Assembly: GCA_963920665.1 (NCBI GenBank)
Contig: OY987263.1
Coordinates: 45,543,218 to 45,607,217, forward strand
Reading direction: 5' to 3'
Origin: Straminergon stramineum
Lineage: Eukaryota > Streptophyta > Bryopsida > Hypnales > Calliergonaceae
Length of the DNA: 64,000 bases
In this document: positions 11,633-24,349 of the stretch, one piece after another
Position numbering within the stretch: the first letter of the stretch is position 1
Layout: each line of letters starts with the position of its first letter
Notes under the pieces: model-generated
Database searches by the model: none
Told to the model about the DNA's origin: nothing
Seen by the model: the letters and a program-made list of their open reading frames with translations, nothing else
Made by a program: the position numbers and the translations under genes

Positions 11633-12182
11633 AACTGACTCGCCGGACCAAACGAGTGAAGTCTGTTCAAGTCAAGTCAGTTCAGTGCAGTGGAGAGCCC
11701 GCAACCACCGCGCTAAGGGAGGAGGGCCGGAAAGCGCGCCTTGAAGAGCTGAAACTGAATTTTTTTTGGGGGGGAAGAAACTTCTTTTCAGTAAAACTTC
11801 CTTGAAAGACAAATGGAATTGGCATCTAACCCAAGTCGTTTCATGTTTTTTGGAGTTTTCTCGAATTAGTTATGAATTTTTGAAGTTTAAATGGCGTAGG
11901 GCTCAAAAATCGCCCAACCCCTAAAATGTACACTATTTGTACATTTTTGGCACTATGAAAAATCAACATATACAAATAATTTACATTTTGGGAGGTGGAC
12001 AATTTTAGAGCCCGAGCACTTTAAGAACATACTACCTTACAGAATATAAGTATTGTAGTGAATGATTACAAAGAAATACCGGATACCAAGCTAGCTAGTT
12101 ATGGGATTTCAATATTGGTTGGGTTGTTATATATTGGGGTGACAACATAGTATGCAGGCTACAATTTTAGACAATTTCACCC

Positions 12183-12522
12183 TGAGGTGGAAATACTCAA
12201 GCTCAAAGAAATAAGCAATTCCACATAGTTGGCAATACCTTTTTCAAGAGAAGACATTTTGTTAGCAGTGGCAATTGAAAATCATGATTTTTTTTTAAAA
12301 TATATAATTTTTGGACAACACACGGAATTATTATGAATTTTCAAAGCAAAAGCTTCCTAGGCCATTGAAACTATCACATAGCCTAGTCATAAACGGAAAT
12401 CTATAAAATCAATAACTACAATTAAGTATGGGAACAATTTCATTGCACTTTGGGGAACATTTCCAATAGAACTCTACTTGTCAAGAATAGGTACATGGAT
12501 GTTTTGGGGTGTTTTCACCTTA
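12183..12522. mobile_element. MITE family B, copy (340 bp)
   Basis: Left tip TGAGGTGGAAATACTC, right tip inverted TAAGGTGAAAACACCCC. The interior shares CAATTGAAAATCATGA and neighbouring sequence with 22966-23327. Confidence 0.6.
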
Positions 12523-14418
12523 CATCAAGTTGATACATTGAATTGATGGCCTTGATCGTAGAACATAAATGAGAAAATTAAGAAAAAATTGAGTCAATGT
12601 AATCTATGTTGTGGATTAGATAGAATCGTTGGTACTATTGGTAATGCTTGAAAATTGGAGGAAGTGTTTATATCTCATGATTTGTAAACTTTTGACTTGT
12701 AGTCTTACTCCATGCCTCCAATGTTTGATTGATTAGAAAAATGAGTCAATAGGTCTTAATCAATGAAACAATTGGTTTAGAATAGTAAGATCTATTCCAT
12801 TGATTATTAAATTCACATCTTTTTGTTAGAAGTAAAAAAAAATACTTGAAAATTGGAGTTGGATTTAAACAATACTTCTACTGATACTAGTGATTGTGTT
12901 AGATGGTTATAGGCTTTGTCCTTCAAGGAGGTACTATGAGCTAAATTCTATAATCTTCACCCATAGTTTACCACACCTTTGTACAAGTTGACCATTAGTT
13001 GTTCCTTAATCCAAAATTCTCTTCTAATTACCCAACTACCAAAGAGTTTTTTGCTAGTTGCTATCCAAATCACCTTTATTGCTTTACCCCAAAATCATCT
13101 CTCACATTAAATGCAAATGGTGTCACAATTTCATCTATCACAGTTTCATCCACACCATTTTGCATTCACTCGTTCTTCCTAATTCCTAATGTTGACATCC
13201 AAACCTTTTCTCAATGAAACTTTGCAAATTGATGAAACCTCTTCTCGATGTTGTTGCATTGCAACAGGCTTCATTCTAGTAAGAGAATAAGAAGAAATTC
13301 ACCCAGACCGCAGATATTTCCAATAGCAATCAGACCAGATTGTAATTTGTCGGTGATGCTCAGCTTCAAATTCGATTGCTATTAAGGTCGGCGATGCTTT
13401 CCAATCCTCCAATTCTTTGATCAACAATTTGGCCATACTTTGTGCTTTGTACTTTGTGGTGCGGCCTATACATGCAGGATCTCGATGCCAGTGTGCCCCA
13501 TCCCAAGGCGATTTGGTTCTACAATTTCAAAACTCTACTTATGCTACACAACAGTACGAGCTCAGTCAGGAAACCAAAGCTGAATAATTCATAAAGAAAG
13601 TAGCAAATTGCCGAAGAATCTGAATCCTCTGACACTCCCAATTGTCAAACTCAATTTCAGTGCAGTGCAGTACAGTGCAGTACAACATGCGCCTAACGGT
13701 CTCGAGGAACTGCCTTGCCAATCGCCACCAATTGGAAAAGAATCCAGATTCTTTTGGTGTATGGTAAGAGGTGCAAACTCTGCCCATGCTCTAAGAACTG
13801 TTCCTAGAGTGTACTATGAATTGTCCCTAGGTAGGATTGAAAAATGTCCTATCAAAGTATTGGTGTCAATTTGAGATTCTCATTGCACAGTTTCAGGAAT
13901 GGTTGGGGATTGATTAGATTAGGAAGTTAACAAAATTTCAGTGTACATAATGTGGAGTTATGAGTGGTGGGAGACTTTGTGTCATCCCAGACAATTAAAT
14001 GCACCATGTTGCAGTTTAAGGTTAGCACACCTTCATTTTGGGACTCCATTTGCACCATTAAAGGACAAGTGTTTGACATTTTATGGCAGTACCTATGGAC
14101 TCAAAAAGCACCCTACTACTATGATCTTTAGAAAATCATATCTAATACAGTTTAACTCTGAAAATTACAAATCAAATTGTGATGGATGTGTCTCCCTCTC
14201 AACTTTCTCTGAAAATTTGTTAGAAAATGCTTTGATCAGCTCAGAAGGCATCCGAAGCCAAAATGCTCTTAAATGGGCAGTTTCTGCACCTCCTACCTTA
14301 CAATCTTGGTCGAGCTCATCTCATGGAGGAGGTACCAAAAGTTTCAGGAAGAAGTCAGGCGCTGACCACTTGAGCACGCTCTCTATAATACTGTACAGTG
14401 AATGACAAAAAATTTGAG
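12523..14418. other. Spacer, no gene recognised
   Basis: Open frames at 12999-13217, 13566-13874 and 13941-14405 lack motifs or splice partners. The longest (154 codons, 13941-14405) has a composition like random translation. A CAGTGCAGTACAG-type short tandem repeat lies at 13658-13685. Confidence 0.45.
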
Positions 14419-14580
14419 TACAGGTAGAACCTCCCTTAGTGCATGGTGTCAGGATTATGCACTAAGAGAGGTTTTTGCATTTAGAGAAGCCATAAGGTCA
14501 TGGGCCATCTACTGTCTACAAACTCTCTTGATGCATATTATGCACCAAGGGAGGGTGCACTAAGAGAGGTTCTACCCGTA
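14419..14580. mobile_element. Palindromic MITE with TA duplication (158 bp)
   Basis: TA at 14419-14420 and 14579-14580 flank tips CAGGTAGAACCTCCCTTAGT and, inverted, CGGGTAGAACCTCTCTTAGT. The motif GCACTAAGAGAGG is repeated inside on both arms. The TA target and short palindromic body fit a Tc1/mariner-type (Stowaway-like) MITE, though the tip is not the standard plant Stowaway CTCCCTCC. Confidence 0.75.
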
Positions 14581-15346
14581 GTCAGATTCAGTTGTCATCT
14601 ATATTACAATAACTTAGTGAATGTCAGGATAGGAGAATGATTTCAGTCTAGTATATACGAAGGTGGATAAGGAACCCTACAAAGAGGGAAGTGGGGTCAT
14701 ATCGTCTCAGCCACCACCTCCGTGAGGAGGTTGCTAGCATTCACTATTGGATGAAAAAATGACCAATAGTATCGAATCCTTTTCTTGAAAATCAGTAAAC
14801 CATTCACCAACACTAACACCCACTAATGGAACTGCTAAAGAATGTCATTTGGGAGACAGATAACAGATGGTTGACTTGATCGAGCATTTCAAATGAACAC
14901 ACCACAGGGGTCATCAAAGACATTCACAAGTTGCCTGGTTGCCTTTTTCCTTGGGTGCTTTTGGGGATGTAACATAATTAACAGACACATTGAAAATCCC
15001 TCCCCAACAGGGATATTTCATCCTATGACAAGGTGACTCAGGAGGAAATCGCTAGACTAGAACTCCTGGTCAACTACCAACCATTCAAGTGAGGGCGTGC
15101 AGCATGGTATCGTACACTCAGCTACCATACCAACACACTAATGCTGAAAGTTCAGCTTCTACTGTATAGTAATAATTGAAAAGTCTGAAAAGAGCAGGGC
15201 AAACGCTCCGCATATATTACTCGGAGAAATTTAATGGAACGCTTAACCTGCAAAATTTTACTGCCATCATAGTAAACAAGCTTTCCAACGGCCAATGGTC
15301 GGGCTGAACATTAATGCTCTAGGGTATCATGTATGCACCCGACATC
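14581..15346. other. 3' flank of DEP1, no separate gene recognised
   Basis: Intergenic sequence that includes the DEP1 3' untranslated region in its right part. No obvious polyadenylation signal can be singled out. Confidence 0.4.
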
Positions 15347-18300
15347 TCAGAGTTCAAGGAGGGACGCGACTGTCCGGAAGCCGTGATCAGCAGGCAATGG
15401 TGCATTTCCAGGGCGTAGCAAGAGTATCGCTTGCAAACCTGAAAAATACAGTATCGAAGCGAGTGGAAATCAGAGGGATGTACAAAAAGAGACACATCAG
15501 CAAGTCGGTATCAATCACTTTTTCCATTCGAAGGAAGTGACAAAGACCAGCTCAAAATTATGGCAAATCTAGTCAATACCGGTACGTGGACAGGGTGATA
15601 TTTTTTGGTGTTCGTTTGGGATCACAAGAGCGATTCAAAGCAGAATTGGTACACTAGACCTAAATTTTACTTGCATTTTATTATTATTATTTTATTCTCT
15701 AGGAAATTTCGAAGTAAAATTCATGCCTTACTTCTTTTCTGAAATTTTTCAAGAAACAAAATTGTCACTTTTGATCCAATTTAAACGATTCCATATGATC
15801 CGATGTAAGGGAGCGCTTTCGACTACTTCCAAAGGCTGGTGTCCAGCACAGGTCGAGCTAGTTTGCTACACTTAAGATGCATTTACTCACTAAGTAACCA
15901 AACTCAAATACTCAGAGACTGGACAAAAGCACAAGAGGGAGAAGAAATGGACCTGCTTCCTTGGCAGCTATGGCTTCAGCAAGCACGTCAGTGGCAAATG
16001 TTATACAACTAGGATGATCGACTCCAACTGTGAGGTAAATCTCTTTGTAGCTTCGAGGCTCTCTCTTGTTTCTGCACAACAAAAATAAAATATTCAGCAA
16101 CATACAATGCCCCCAAACCGTTTCACCCAATAAATGCAGCTTTTAGACCACGTTCATGTTCCAGTACTCGTGCTACGACCAAGTGATGTCCACTAAAATC
16201 CAGATGGTTAAAAGCTCACAAGCATCCCTGTGAAGACTAGCACCAAAAAATTCAGAAGTAATGCACAAACCATGACAAAAACACAGGAAAGGGAATTTTG
16301 GAATCAAACAAGCATACCCAATAGTGGTGTCAAAGAATCCAGACAAGAAGACCCGAAGGTCACCAAAGTTGGTGTTTCCAAAAATGAGCTTTTGAGCTTC
16401 TCGGCTCCCACTCGAGTAGATGTATGTTTTTAACCCTCTTCCATGCCACTCTGCAAGTGCCTCAGGGACATCGTCAAAGACCACACCTTTCAACTCGCCA
16501 TTTTCATATCCGACTCTCCAAATATGACCCTGCGTAACCAGCATGGTGACCATCATGAGGGCCAGCAGAGCACATCACAGACTTGGAAGCATTCATAAAA
16601 GGAGAAATGCGCTTGAAATGGCCTCCCAACGACAAATTACCATCGTGTCAAGAAACAGCCGCAGTATTCCTCTCAACCACTCGTCTTCTCAAGAATGCCG
16701 CTTCCATTTAATATAATCAATATTGAGTGTTATTCTCAATTAGTGACGCCTTTTCACATAAACAATGCAACTATTCTTACAAGGCACAAATTGTAAAAGT
16801 TTGTCTAATGTTCAACTTGGCACCAGTATTCACATGAACTCGTCTTAATGAGGGAAATTACTTGGGGTCCAAATCTCTCCTATTCTTTCTAAAGCATAGG
16901 TAATGTTGAAAATCCCCGATAATTGAAATGTACGCTCAGAGACACACCTGCAGTTCCTTCAGAGCAGTTACTTTTCGATCAGCTTCAATCATAGCAAGCA
17001 CGTTCTTTTCCAGGGCTGAAATTACAGCTTCTATGCCTGCACTCTCAGCTGGTATTTCTGTAGAACCAGGTACTTCGTTCCTTAAATCCTCATGAACCTG
17101 TAAATCCAAGAATCACTATGAGCGGAGGGTCAATGCATCAAACAAAACTTTCTACTTCGACTAGAATTTACTAGCTTGGCCCATGCCAAACACCAGCTCG
17201 GAAGCTGTGGAAAGTGCTCAAAGCGCAAGATCATCTGGTTTTAATACTAAAAATGGAGGAAAAGTGAAAGAAATGTAAACTAAACATACAGGATATTCAC
17301 TGTAATATCCTGGTCTTGGAAACAATGAAATTAAGTTGAAGGAAAGTTGGTGTGCAGTTAAGCGAAGTGAGATTAACCTAAAAGGGACCTGCTTGTTCCG
17401 CTATTACCACAGAACCGCCCTTGCAATCAAAAACAAACAAACACCAAAAATAGGACCAATAGTGGTATATTACAGATGCATGACGAAAAGTGCGAAGTTC
17501 CACCAACCTGGTCACGTAGCAGTCGAATGTCATTAAGAGTTTCAGCACTGTTGTAAGTGGATCTCAAGAAATTCGCCACATTCGCTTTCGCATATGGAAA
17601 TAAAACTTCAGTCACGAACGAGATTGGTGTTGTGGTGCCCTCGATGTCCAGAACAAATACATTCTGTCAATCACAGACGTACGAGTCTTTTTAGAAAATT
17701 CTCCCCAATTCAGTCAGTAAAGACATAAATATTAGCTTCACCCCTAAACGCCCAAATGGTCAAAATTGGCCACTTCCATGTCTTTAGGAGTTGAAATAAA
17801 TCCTTTAGGAAGCTTCAAGGAATGGTAAATAATGCACCAATAAAAAGAAGAAATCCTACCTTACATTCTTAAACGATAGAAATATGATTTGAAGGATACT
17901 AATAGCTCCCAAGGTGAATTTTCTGATTTTGCAATGGGCACTTATTTAGAACTTAAATGATTTACTGAAGCATGCACAAGAACTTCATAAGAATACTGCG
18001 AGAATTACCTTTGAGGTAGGTCGCTTGTTGCTATCGGAAGCTGGAAGAGCCTGTGTTCTTGTAAGAGGACCATGTTTAGGATCAGCTGGATCAATTCCTA
18101 GTTGGTGAAGCTTCAAAGCAGCGTCAAAAAGGTAGTGGTAGCACTCAGCCTTCACACACCAAGCACAATTTGACAAAAGGTTGAAGGTTTGTGCATCCGC
18201 TTTATCTACGATGCAAAAGCAATACTCAGGGAAGCACGGACTTCACACATCTACATCTTCAAAACCATGAAGATCTCCTCTTGCCCTTTTGTAACAAAGT

Positions 18301-20945
18301 CAAACACCTGCTAGAATTTCAATCTAAGCATCACCAGGGACTAAACTAGGTACCTGGGTTTTAGCGCTGATCCAAGAATCCCCCCAGATGTATATGCCAT
18401 GGTTTCTCACGAGGACTGCAGTTGCCTTTGGATAAGCTTCCATCTAAAGAGATAAAAAAATCCGAGGTTAGACTTGCTGCTTGCAACATTCAGTTCCGCA
18501 CGGGAAACCGCACTCTAAATAGAGATATCTTACGAGTCCATCCTTAATTACCATGTTGTGTTTTTACTTTGACCTCCTAAACATAAGTGTATTTGATAAT
18601 TCAATGGAGTACACTATACCCTCTAGATTCATGGAACCCCTCCAAACTCGATCAATTCAAACATTGGAGGTGTACAATAAGCGATAAAACGGTCGGAAGT
18701 TAATAATGAGTTAACCTATGCAGTGCAAGAAGCATTCAACAGGAGATGCAGGTGCATGTTCAAGTACTTACGGCTGCTGCTAGAGCATCAGTGAGCTCAT
18801 ATTCACGGGCTGTGTTCTCAATGATAGGAATGACAAGCTCGTCGTAGTATCCATGCCCAGTAATGCCCTTAATCATCTCCATGTGCGTAATCTGTACCCA
18901 AGGTTCAGGATCCTAATTCAGCACAGTAGTGGAGTACATTCCTGGAAATGCATTCTCAATACCACAATGTAACACCACAGAGTAACACCACATAGGTGCA
19001 TCTTTCCCCATATCTTTTTAACCCTCAAGGACCAAGTATTCATAGTTTTAAAATACCCAATTCAATTGATCATATAGTGGACAATACACTTCAACTAGGA
19101 CCACATTCTATATCACCAAAATCAATGGGGAACATTGTATGTGCTGTCAAAAAATAAAAACAGAACTGGACAAACAAAAGTCCCGACATGAAATTCTCAA
19201 ACAGCAATAAACATAAAAAATGCATAAGGTGTTCACCACGATAAGCATATGTCGTCAACTACCTGCCCAGTTACCCAATTCGCTTCAGCAACATCTAGCC
19301 AGGAACTACAAGGGAGAATTGTCTCATGGAGATGCAAGAGGAGCATTTGAGAAGAGTATAAAGCATACCCGAAACTCTGTAGCTGTCGGATTTATCATGG
19401 TAGCAAGACAAGATTCTAATCCGTGACTGTGGATAACAGCGCCAGCATTCCGCATGCTGTAAGCCTGCATCCACAGCAATAAGAAGGACAACATAAACCT
19501 CAATTTTACTACCAAATACCGAAGCAGAATCTCCAGGGATGACAACAACTTGAAGGGTTTGGACTGTGGAAAGGACAAGAGGGCAAGACCTTGAGGAAGA
19601 GAGGGCAGCACTCTGAACACTTGGGAGGCTTGTGTGGTGGTCCCTTGGCAGTGGGAGCGGATAGCACAGAGCCGTCGGAACTCAGCACGTACATGTCGGC
19701 TGGCAACATCCTTTCCTTCTGCACACCTGCGCATCAACCCAACCCGGAATAGTTCCCTGGTCAAGCAGTTCACTATAATTTATTCATGATTGGTATGCAA
19801 GGACCACTCTGCATTGCACAGGTCTGAGATAGCAACGTTAAAATTTGAGCCACCATCATATGCGTCTAGGGGTAAGATAACAAGCTAAAAATAATTCATT
19901 GCATTCAAGACATCTTATGACACCTTTGACGCATTCGAGGCATTTGAGATAACAAGTGTCCAACTCAAATGCCAAAGAGGTAGTTTGAAACCAATGTTGT
20001 ACGGGTGTTAGGTGGGTCTTACTAAAAATTAAGACTGGTTCGTTTTGTCATGCAACCGGATGTTTATTATCTAACAAGGGTCAACATTCCACTCACCATT
20101 CCGCTGTTGATTTAGTGAATACCCTTACAACACTGCTTGACACCTTGTTATCTCAAATATTAATAGCACGCCACAGAGGAGCCATGTAAGCACAACCACG
20201 ACATGCTCATTCTTGTTCCTCAACCCAGTGTCAACAAATTGGGGTAAAACGAGTAATTCAAATCAGAATGTGTTTTATTTGCACCAATAAAGAAGTATGA
20301 TTTCTTTTTATCAGCGCATTAGTTAATGCCATGGGGACAGGCCCTCCGTATGCCAAAGCACACAATTGGATACCAAAAAGACGATGATTCCTTGAGATCA
20401 ATCAAGAAATCAACCCTTCCTGCGAATGAACCCCTCCATCACTGCTGTCGTACGCGATTAGAAAGTTACTTAGCTCATAGCATTGCAATTTCAACCAACA
20501 ATTCACGTCCGATCAGATACAATCCAGTACCATTCCCACACCACCTTCACCCTCCAAATGTCCCCAATCCCAAACAGAAACCCCGGCCCAACTCTGCAGT
20601 TACTTAGGAAGAGGGCAAGTTCGAATTGCTCCCCACCATACCTGAAGGCGCCATGACAATGAGACGCTCCTGCACCTCCACCTCGGGTTCCAATACCTTC
20701 AAGGTGATACTCCCCCCGGTGCCCGAGACCCATCCCTGATTGTAGAAATGCTTGCAAAGCTCCGCGGCCAAGTCCTTGGTCTCGCCCACGAGCGCCGACC
20801 CCAGCCGGGCCTCCATGCCCATCGCGACCAACCCCGCTACCACTGATGAGACCGAAGTAATCCTATGACGCCGAGTTTGGAAGCTGGAAAGGGATGCAGA
20901 GAGGGGGAGGAAGGAAACAGGGGGAGCGAGAAGACTAGCTGCCAT
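15347..20945 (-). CDS. DEP1: Methylthioribulose-1-phosphate dehydratase / enolase-phosphatase E1 (one-base frameshift)
   Basis: Fused methionine-salvage enzyme that dehydrates methylthioribulose-1-P, then enolises and dephosphorylates the diketone. Eleven exons: 20945-20642, 19726-19590, 19464-19369, 18892-18772, 18443-18354, 18149-18009, 17663-17508, 17097-16948, 16529-16318, 16071-15953, 15438-15347. All junctions are GT-AG, and phases agree except for exon 4. Ignoring one base, it encodes 538 residues (plant proteins are about 510). The MtnB domain (about 55-250) has zinc His in IHSHG (159, 161) and RNHG (234) and Glu in HMEMIKG (184). The HAD domain (about 297-535) has DIEGTTTPI (Asp 302), [14 protein letters not shown] and FATDV. 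Odd: exon 4 is 121 rather than 120 bp; an extra C on the plus strand at 18840/18841 shifts the frame after GHGYYD and would remove the third zinc ligand and the whole phosphatase. The first 44 residues contain no Asp or Glu and look like a transit peptide; starts at Met 42 or 44 are alternatives. Confidence 0.93.
17741..17790. mobile_element. 50-bp TTAA-type micro-element in a DEP1 intron
   Basis: CCCCTAAACGCCC at the left and, inverted, CTCCTAAAGACATGG at the right, flanked by TTCA and TTGA (decayed TTAA). It lies in the intron between exons 6 and 7 of DEP1. It is so short that it is almost only the two tips. Confidence 0.5.
19018..19021. repeat. Solo TTAA tip in a DEP1 intron
   Basis: TTAACCCTCAAGGACC begins here in the intron between exons 3 and 4, but no matching right end is visible within a kilobase. 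Probably a truncated or decayed member of the TTAA group. Confidence 0.3.
19942..20158. mobile_element. MITE in first intron of DEP1 (217 bp)
   Basis: The tips ATTTGAGATAACAAG and the inverted GTTATCTCAAAT match, with similarity continuing to about 22 bp (TGTCMA). Non-coding. It lies in the 915-bp intron between exons 1 and 2. The target duplication is unclear. Confidence 0.7.
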
Positions 20946-21766
20946 GTGGGTGTCTGCGAATCATGGCGAGAAATTGGGTTGACGATTCTGTGCGGAAGCA
21001 GAAACAGAAGGAGACTCGGGAGAGACGCAGTGGATGTACCTGGACATGGAAGCGCTTCGCCGGCAAGCCCATCCGGCAAACGGCAAACGGCAGACGGAGC
21101 AAGGTCCGATGGGAAACGGCAGTCAAAAGAAGATTCTGAAGAAGATGAACTTTGAGTCCTTTCTTACGGACCAAAATTTTTTGGGTGGAAATGAACAATT
21201 TAATTGGTCATGAACATATCGAAATATCAAAGACGCTGGCATCTAATTGTAGAACCGAACCCTATGGATTCTTGCCTCAAACGTATTGCTTGTATTCATG
21301 AGAGCCTTGGGGGGCTTTTGGATGCACCTATTTTCTGGTAGTTTGAAAATTCATAGTTTATTCATATGGTGTACAATAAATGCTTAAGAAAGGAAAGTAG
21401 ATTATTTCTTTGACTTCCAACAAGATTCAACAAAAGAATTAGGCAATTTAATAATAGGAATAATGCTCAATTCTTTCTTTGAGTGCATTTAGGTGTAGTT
21501 ATTTTTTATTCATCCATAATCATCATTGCCCAAAATGCAACACCCACCAAAAAGGAGACACTAAAACCTAGATATTCAAATGATACAAGATGTACACAAG
21601 CATAATAAGAGGTTTTAGTTTTGATTTTGAATAAACCTTCTTTGATTTTTCATAACTCTTTCATACAATGTCTAATTAATGCATATTGAAGTGCACTAGA
21701 ATTCTCTTTCATATTCCAATAAAATTCCATAGAAAATTATTTCTATTTTATAATAGTAAGCGGAGG
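20946..21766. other. 5' flank of DEP1, then spacer
   Basis: The first 200 bp are GC-rich, consistent with a promoter or 5' untranslated region. Overlapping frames here on both strands are compositional. Around 21300-21500 there are fragments resembling MITE family B tips (GGCTTTTGGATGCACC). No gene recognised. Confidence 0.4.
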
Positions 21767-22007
21767 GTTGCTATTATGTGAGCATAGGAGTATGAGCCCA
21801 TAAGCCTAGAATAATACACACCTATATTATAGGTGTATATACCATAGAAATTGTCTATGATTATAGGGTATATATGTTACAAATATCCATATTATAGGTG
21901 TTTATAATACATACACCTTCTATAGTGTGGGGTATCTATATTATAGGTGCCTATAATGTAGGCTCAATGCTCATAAGCTCGCATTCTTAGGCTCACATAC
22001 TAGCACT
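21767..22007. mobile_element. MITE with about 35-bp imperfect terminal inverted repeats (241 bp)
   Basis: The left tip GTTGCTATTATGTGAGC and the right tip, inverted, GTGCTAGTATGTGAGC are followed on both sides by a GAGCY..ATAAGC stretch. Inside are four copies of a TATTATAGGTG motif arranged around a second symmetry. Non-coding; superfamily unassigned. Confidence 0.65.
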
Positions 22008-22965
22008 GTTGATAGTAAGTGTACTTAGTTTCTACTAGTGTTGATTATGGGTGCACTTACTTCATAATGTGAACATTGTGAAGCCCTTCTATCAAAAAAT
22101 CTATCACTTTTTCATCCGTGATTTCTAAACCAATATTATGGTCATTCATTCATCTACAAGGATCTTGGCTAATTGGATCACATCACCATTGCTTTGCAAA
22201 GATTTTTTTCTAATTTAAATTAATATATAAATTGTAAACCATATCACGATTATTGTTAGATTTTTACCTATAATAAAATTCCATCCGCTCATTTATATCC
22301 AATCCTAATGAAGCCTCCACAAATAGCATTATCAAAAAACCTATAGATTGATGAAACTTTTTATGTGTTTTTGCATTGAATTGGCATCTAGTTAGTGTTA
22401 TGTACTATAATGGAACCTAAACCTCAATATAGGAAGATGACAAGTATATATGATTAAATTTTATGAAATTATCCTTTCTTGTCATTCTAAAATAAATACA
22501 AGTTGAATAAGGATTCCAATGCAATTTAGAATGAAAGTGAACCAAGGACTAAATAAAGGATAATATTTTATGACTTTCACAAAAGATCCACTGTGGAAAA
22601 CATATTTTAGATGGAATTGAATTTTTTATAGCTAGAATCAATGAAGTTTGAAAACTTTTTATGTGCTAGTAAAAAATCAATAAATCTTCAAAGGTCAACC
22701 CCAAATGACTTACTCAAAGTTGCTAAGAAAATGTAATGCCCAATTGGGCTACTTGATGCTTTAGAAGTTCAAGTAACTAGATGTACAAGTAACTATATGA
22801 ATAAGCACTTGAGATAGCTTGTACTTATTACCTTGTTTTGGTTTTTATTTATTTTTTTAATAATTTCAAGTCAATTCATTATTATACATAAAGGTTGGTT
22901 TACTGGTTAAGCTATTGATAATAGTCATGATAAGCACATAAAGTGTTTATTTGACAATTAGGACG
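22008..22965. other. AT-rich spacer, no gene recognised
   Basis: No open frame of note and no family motif seen. Confidence 0.5.
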
Positions 22966-23327
22966 TAAGGTGGAAGCACCAAAAATCATCTATATATGCA
23001 ATTCACCATAGTTGGAGTCATCTTTTGCTAGAAAAAAATATTTTTGTAGTATTAGCAATTGAAAATCATGAATTTAAAAAAAAATTGTGATTTTCAGCTA
23101 TGGCATGTATTTTCTATCAATTTTCAAAGTCACGACCATGGAATGTGTCACATAGGTGGACCTGAAATTGAAACCTGACAATTTCAGCAGTCAACTAATC
23201 AACAATTTGTAAGGGGAAGATTTAATGACATTTTACAGGGACACTTCAATGAAAGCCTAGGGACATTTCTAGAACACTCTACTATACATTAATGGGAACA
23301 AGGAGGCTTTTGGGTGTTTCTACCTAA
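22966..23327. mobile_element. MITE family B, copy (362 bp)
   Basis: Left tip TAAGGTGGAAGCACC, right tip inverted TTAGGTAGAAACACCC. It shares internal sequence, including GCAATTGAAAATCATGA, with 12183-12522. Confidence 0.62.
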
Positions 23328-23447
23328 ACAAGCTATGTGTCAAAAAAAGGTGTAAATGATAGCAAATCTTAATTCTAGCAGTAATGAAAGAAGAGAGGAA
23401 AATGAAGAGTGACTACAAATTATCATGATTCAACAAAAATAATTTTA

Positions 23448-24349
23448 TTAACCTCATAACTCCTAAAAGTTCCTTGATTATGTTTTCACCAAGAATGCTC
23501 CAAAACTGCCATTTCTAGTACAAGTACCAAATTTTAGAAAAAAAAACTTTTTTGGACACATGTAACCATAAGATTTTCTAGTACAGTGGCTTGAAAAGAT
23601 GTGGAAAAATTTCTGAAATTTTCACCATGTGGATTGCAAGATATCAACATTTGAATTAACAAAAATCCTTTTTATGGCTTGCAAAAAACAAGATAGTTGC
23701 ACTTCATGAGGTCACATTGGTATGAAAAAATTCAGTTGACTATATGTTTGAAAATTTTTAGATCATTTGGAATTGTACAACATACAGTAAAAGAAAAGTA
23801 AGTAGAAAGAAAAAGATAATGATTCAAAATATGAAATTGTTAAGAACTTTGTTATGGAATAGTAAAATGACAACCCAATTGCTTTAATGTTGTAATAAAC
23901 AATCTACATCCTATGATTTTATTTTTTTCAAAAAAATATGAAAAAATTGAGTTGAATAAAGGACTTCAAAGTTTTTTTTAGAGTAGAGAATTTGTAACTA
24001 CCTACAAACTTAAACTCCTCATAACTTTCATCTCATTAATCAAAACGAAATGATTCAAAGCTTTCTATGCATATATAAATCTAGAAAGCAATTTCAAATT
24101 TTTTATTTGAAAAAAGTGACTTTTTTATTTGTCTATGTTGTTTGAGTTGAGAAAGAAACTATACATTGTAAAATAACTTTTGAACTGTGTAGTCAAAAGT
24201 TATGAAAAGTAATAGGCCTAGAAGCTACTCCTTGTCTACATTTTATGTGAAAATTTCAAAGAAAAAAAAGAAAAATTCCATTTGTAGTATGTGAGTTGCC
24301 CCAAATCACTATGTTGCCAAAAAATGGAGCTTAGTCCTTTAAAGGTTAA
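23448..24349. mobile_element. TTAA-bounded element, long family, decayed copy (about 0.9 kb)
   Basis: Same internal order as 26697-27629: ATGTTTTCACCAA then GCTCCAAAACTG near the left, TATGTTGCCAAAAAA near the right. The right end is AAAGG followed by TTAA at 24346-24349. The left end is degenerate (TTAACCTCATAACTCCTAAAAG region, 23448-23466). Direct orientation relative to 26697-27629. Confidence 0.75.

Larger units (their letters stand above)
11062..12182. other. Spacer with GC-richer stretch, no gene recognised
   Basis: The stretch 11170-11350 and the surroundings of 11520-11740 are noticeably GC-richer than their neighbours. The frame 11599-11805 has no family features. It holds a tandem repeat (11473-11505) and a hairpin insertion (11556-11632), listed separately. 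Confidence 0.45.

Noticed and set aside
13941..14405. 154-codon plus-strand open frame
   Set aside because: No motif, no splice borders, composition like random translation, next to a MITE.
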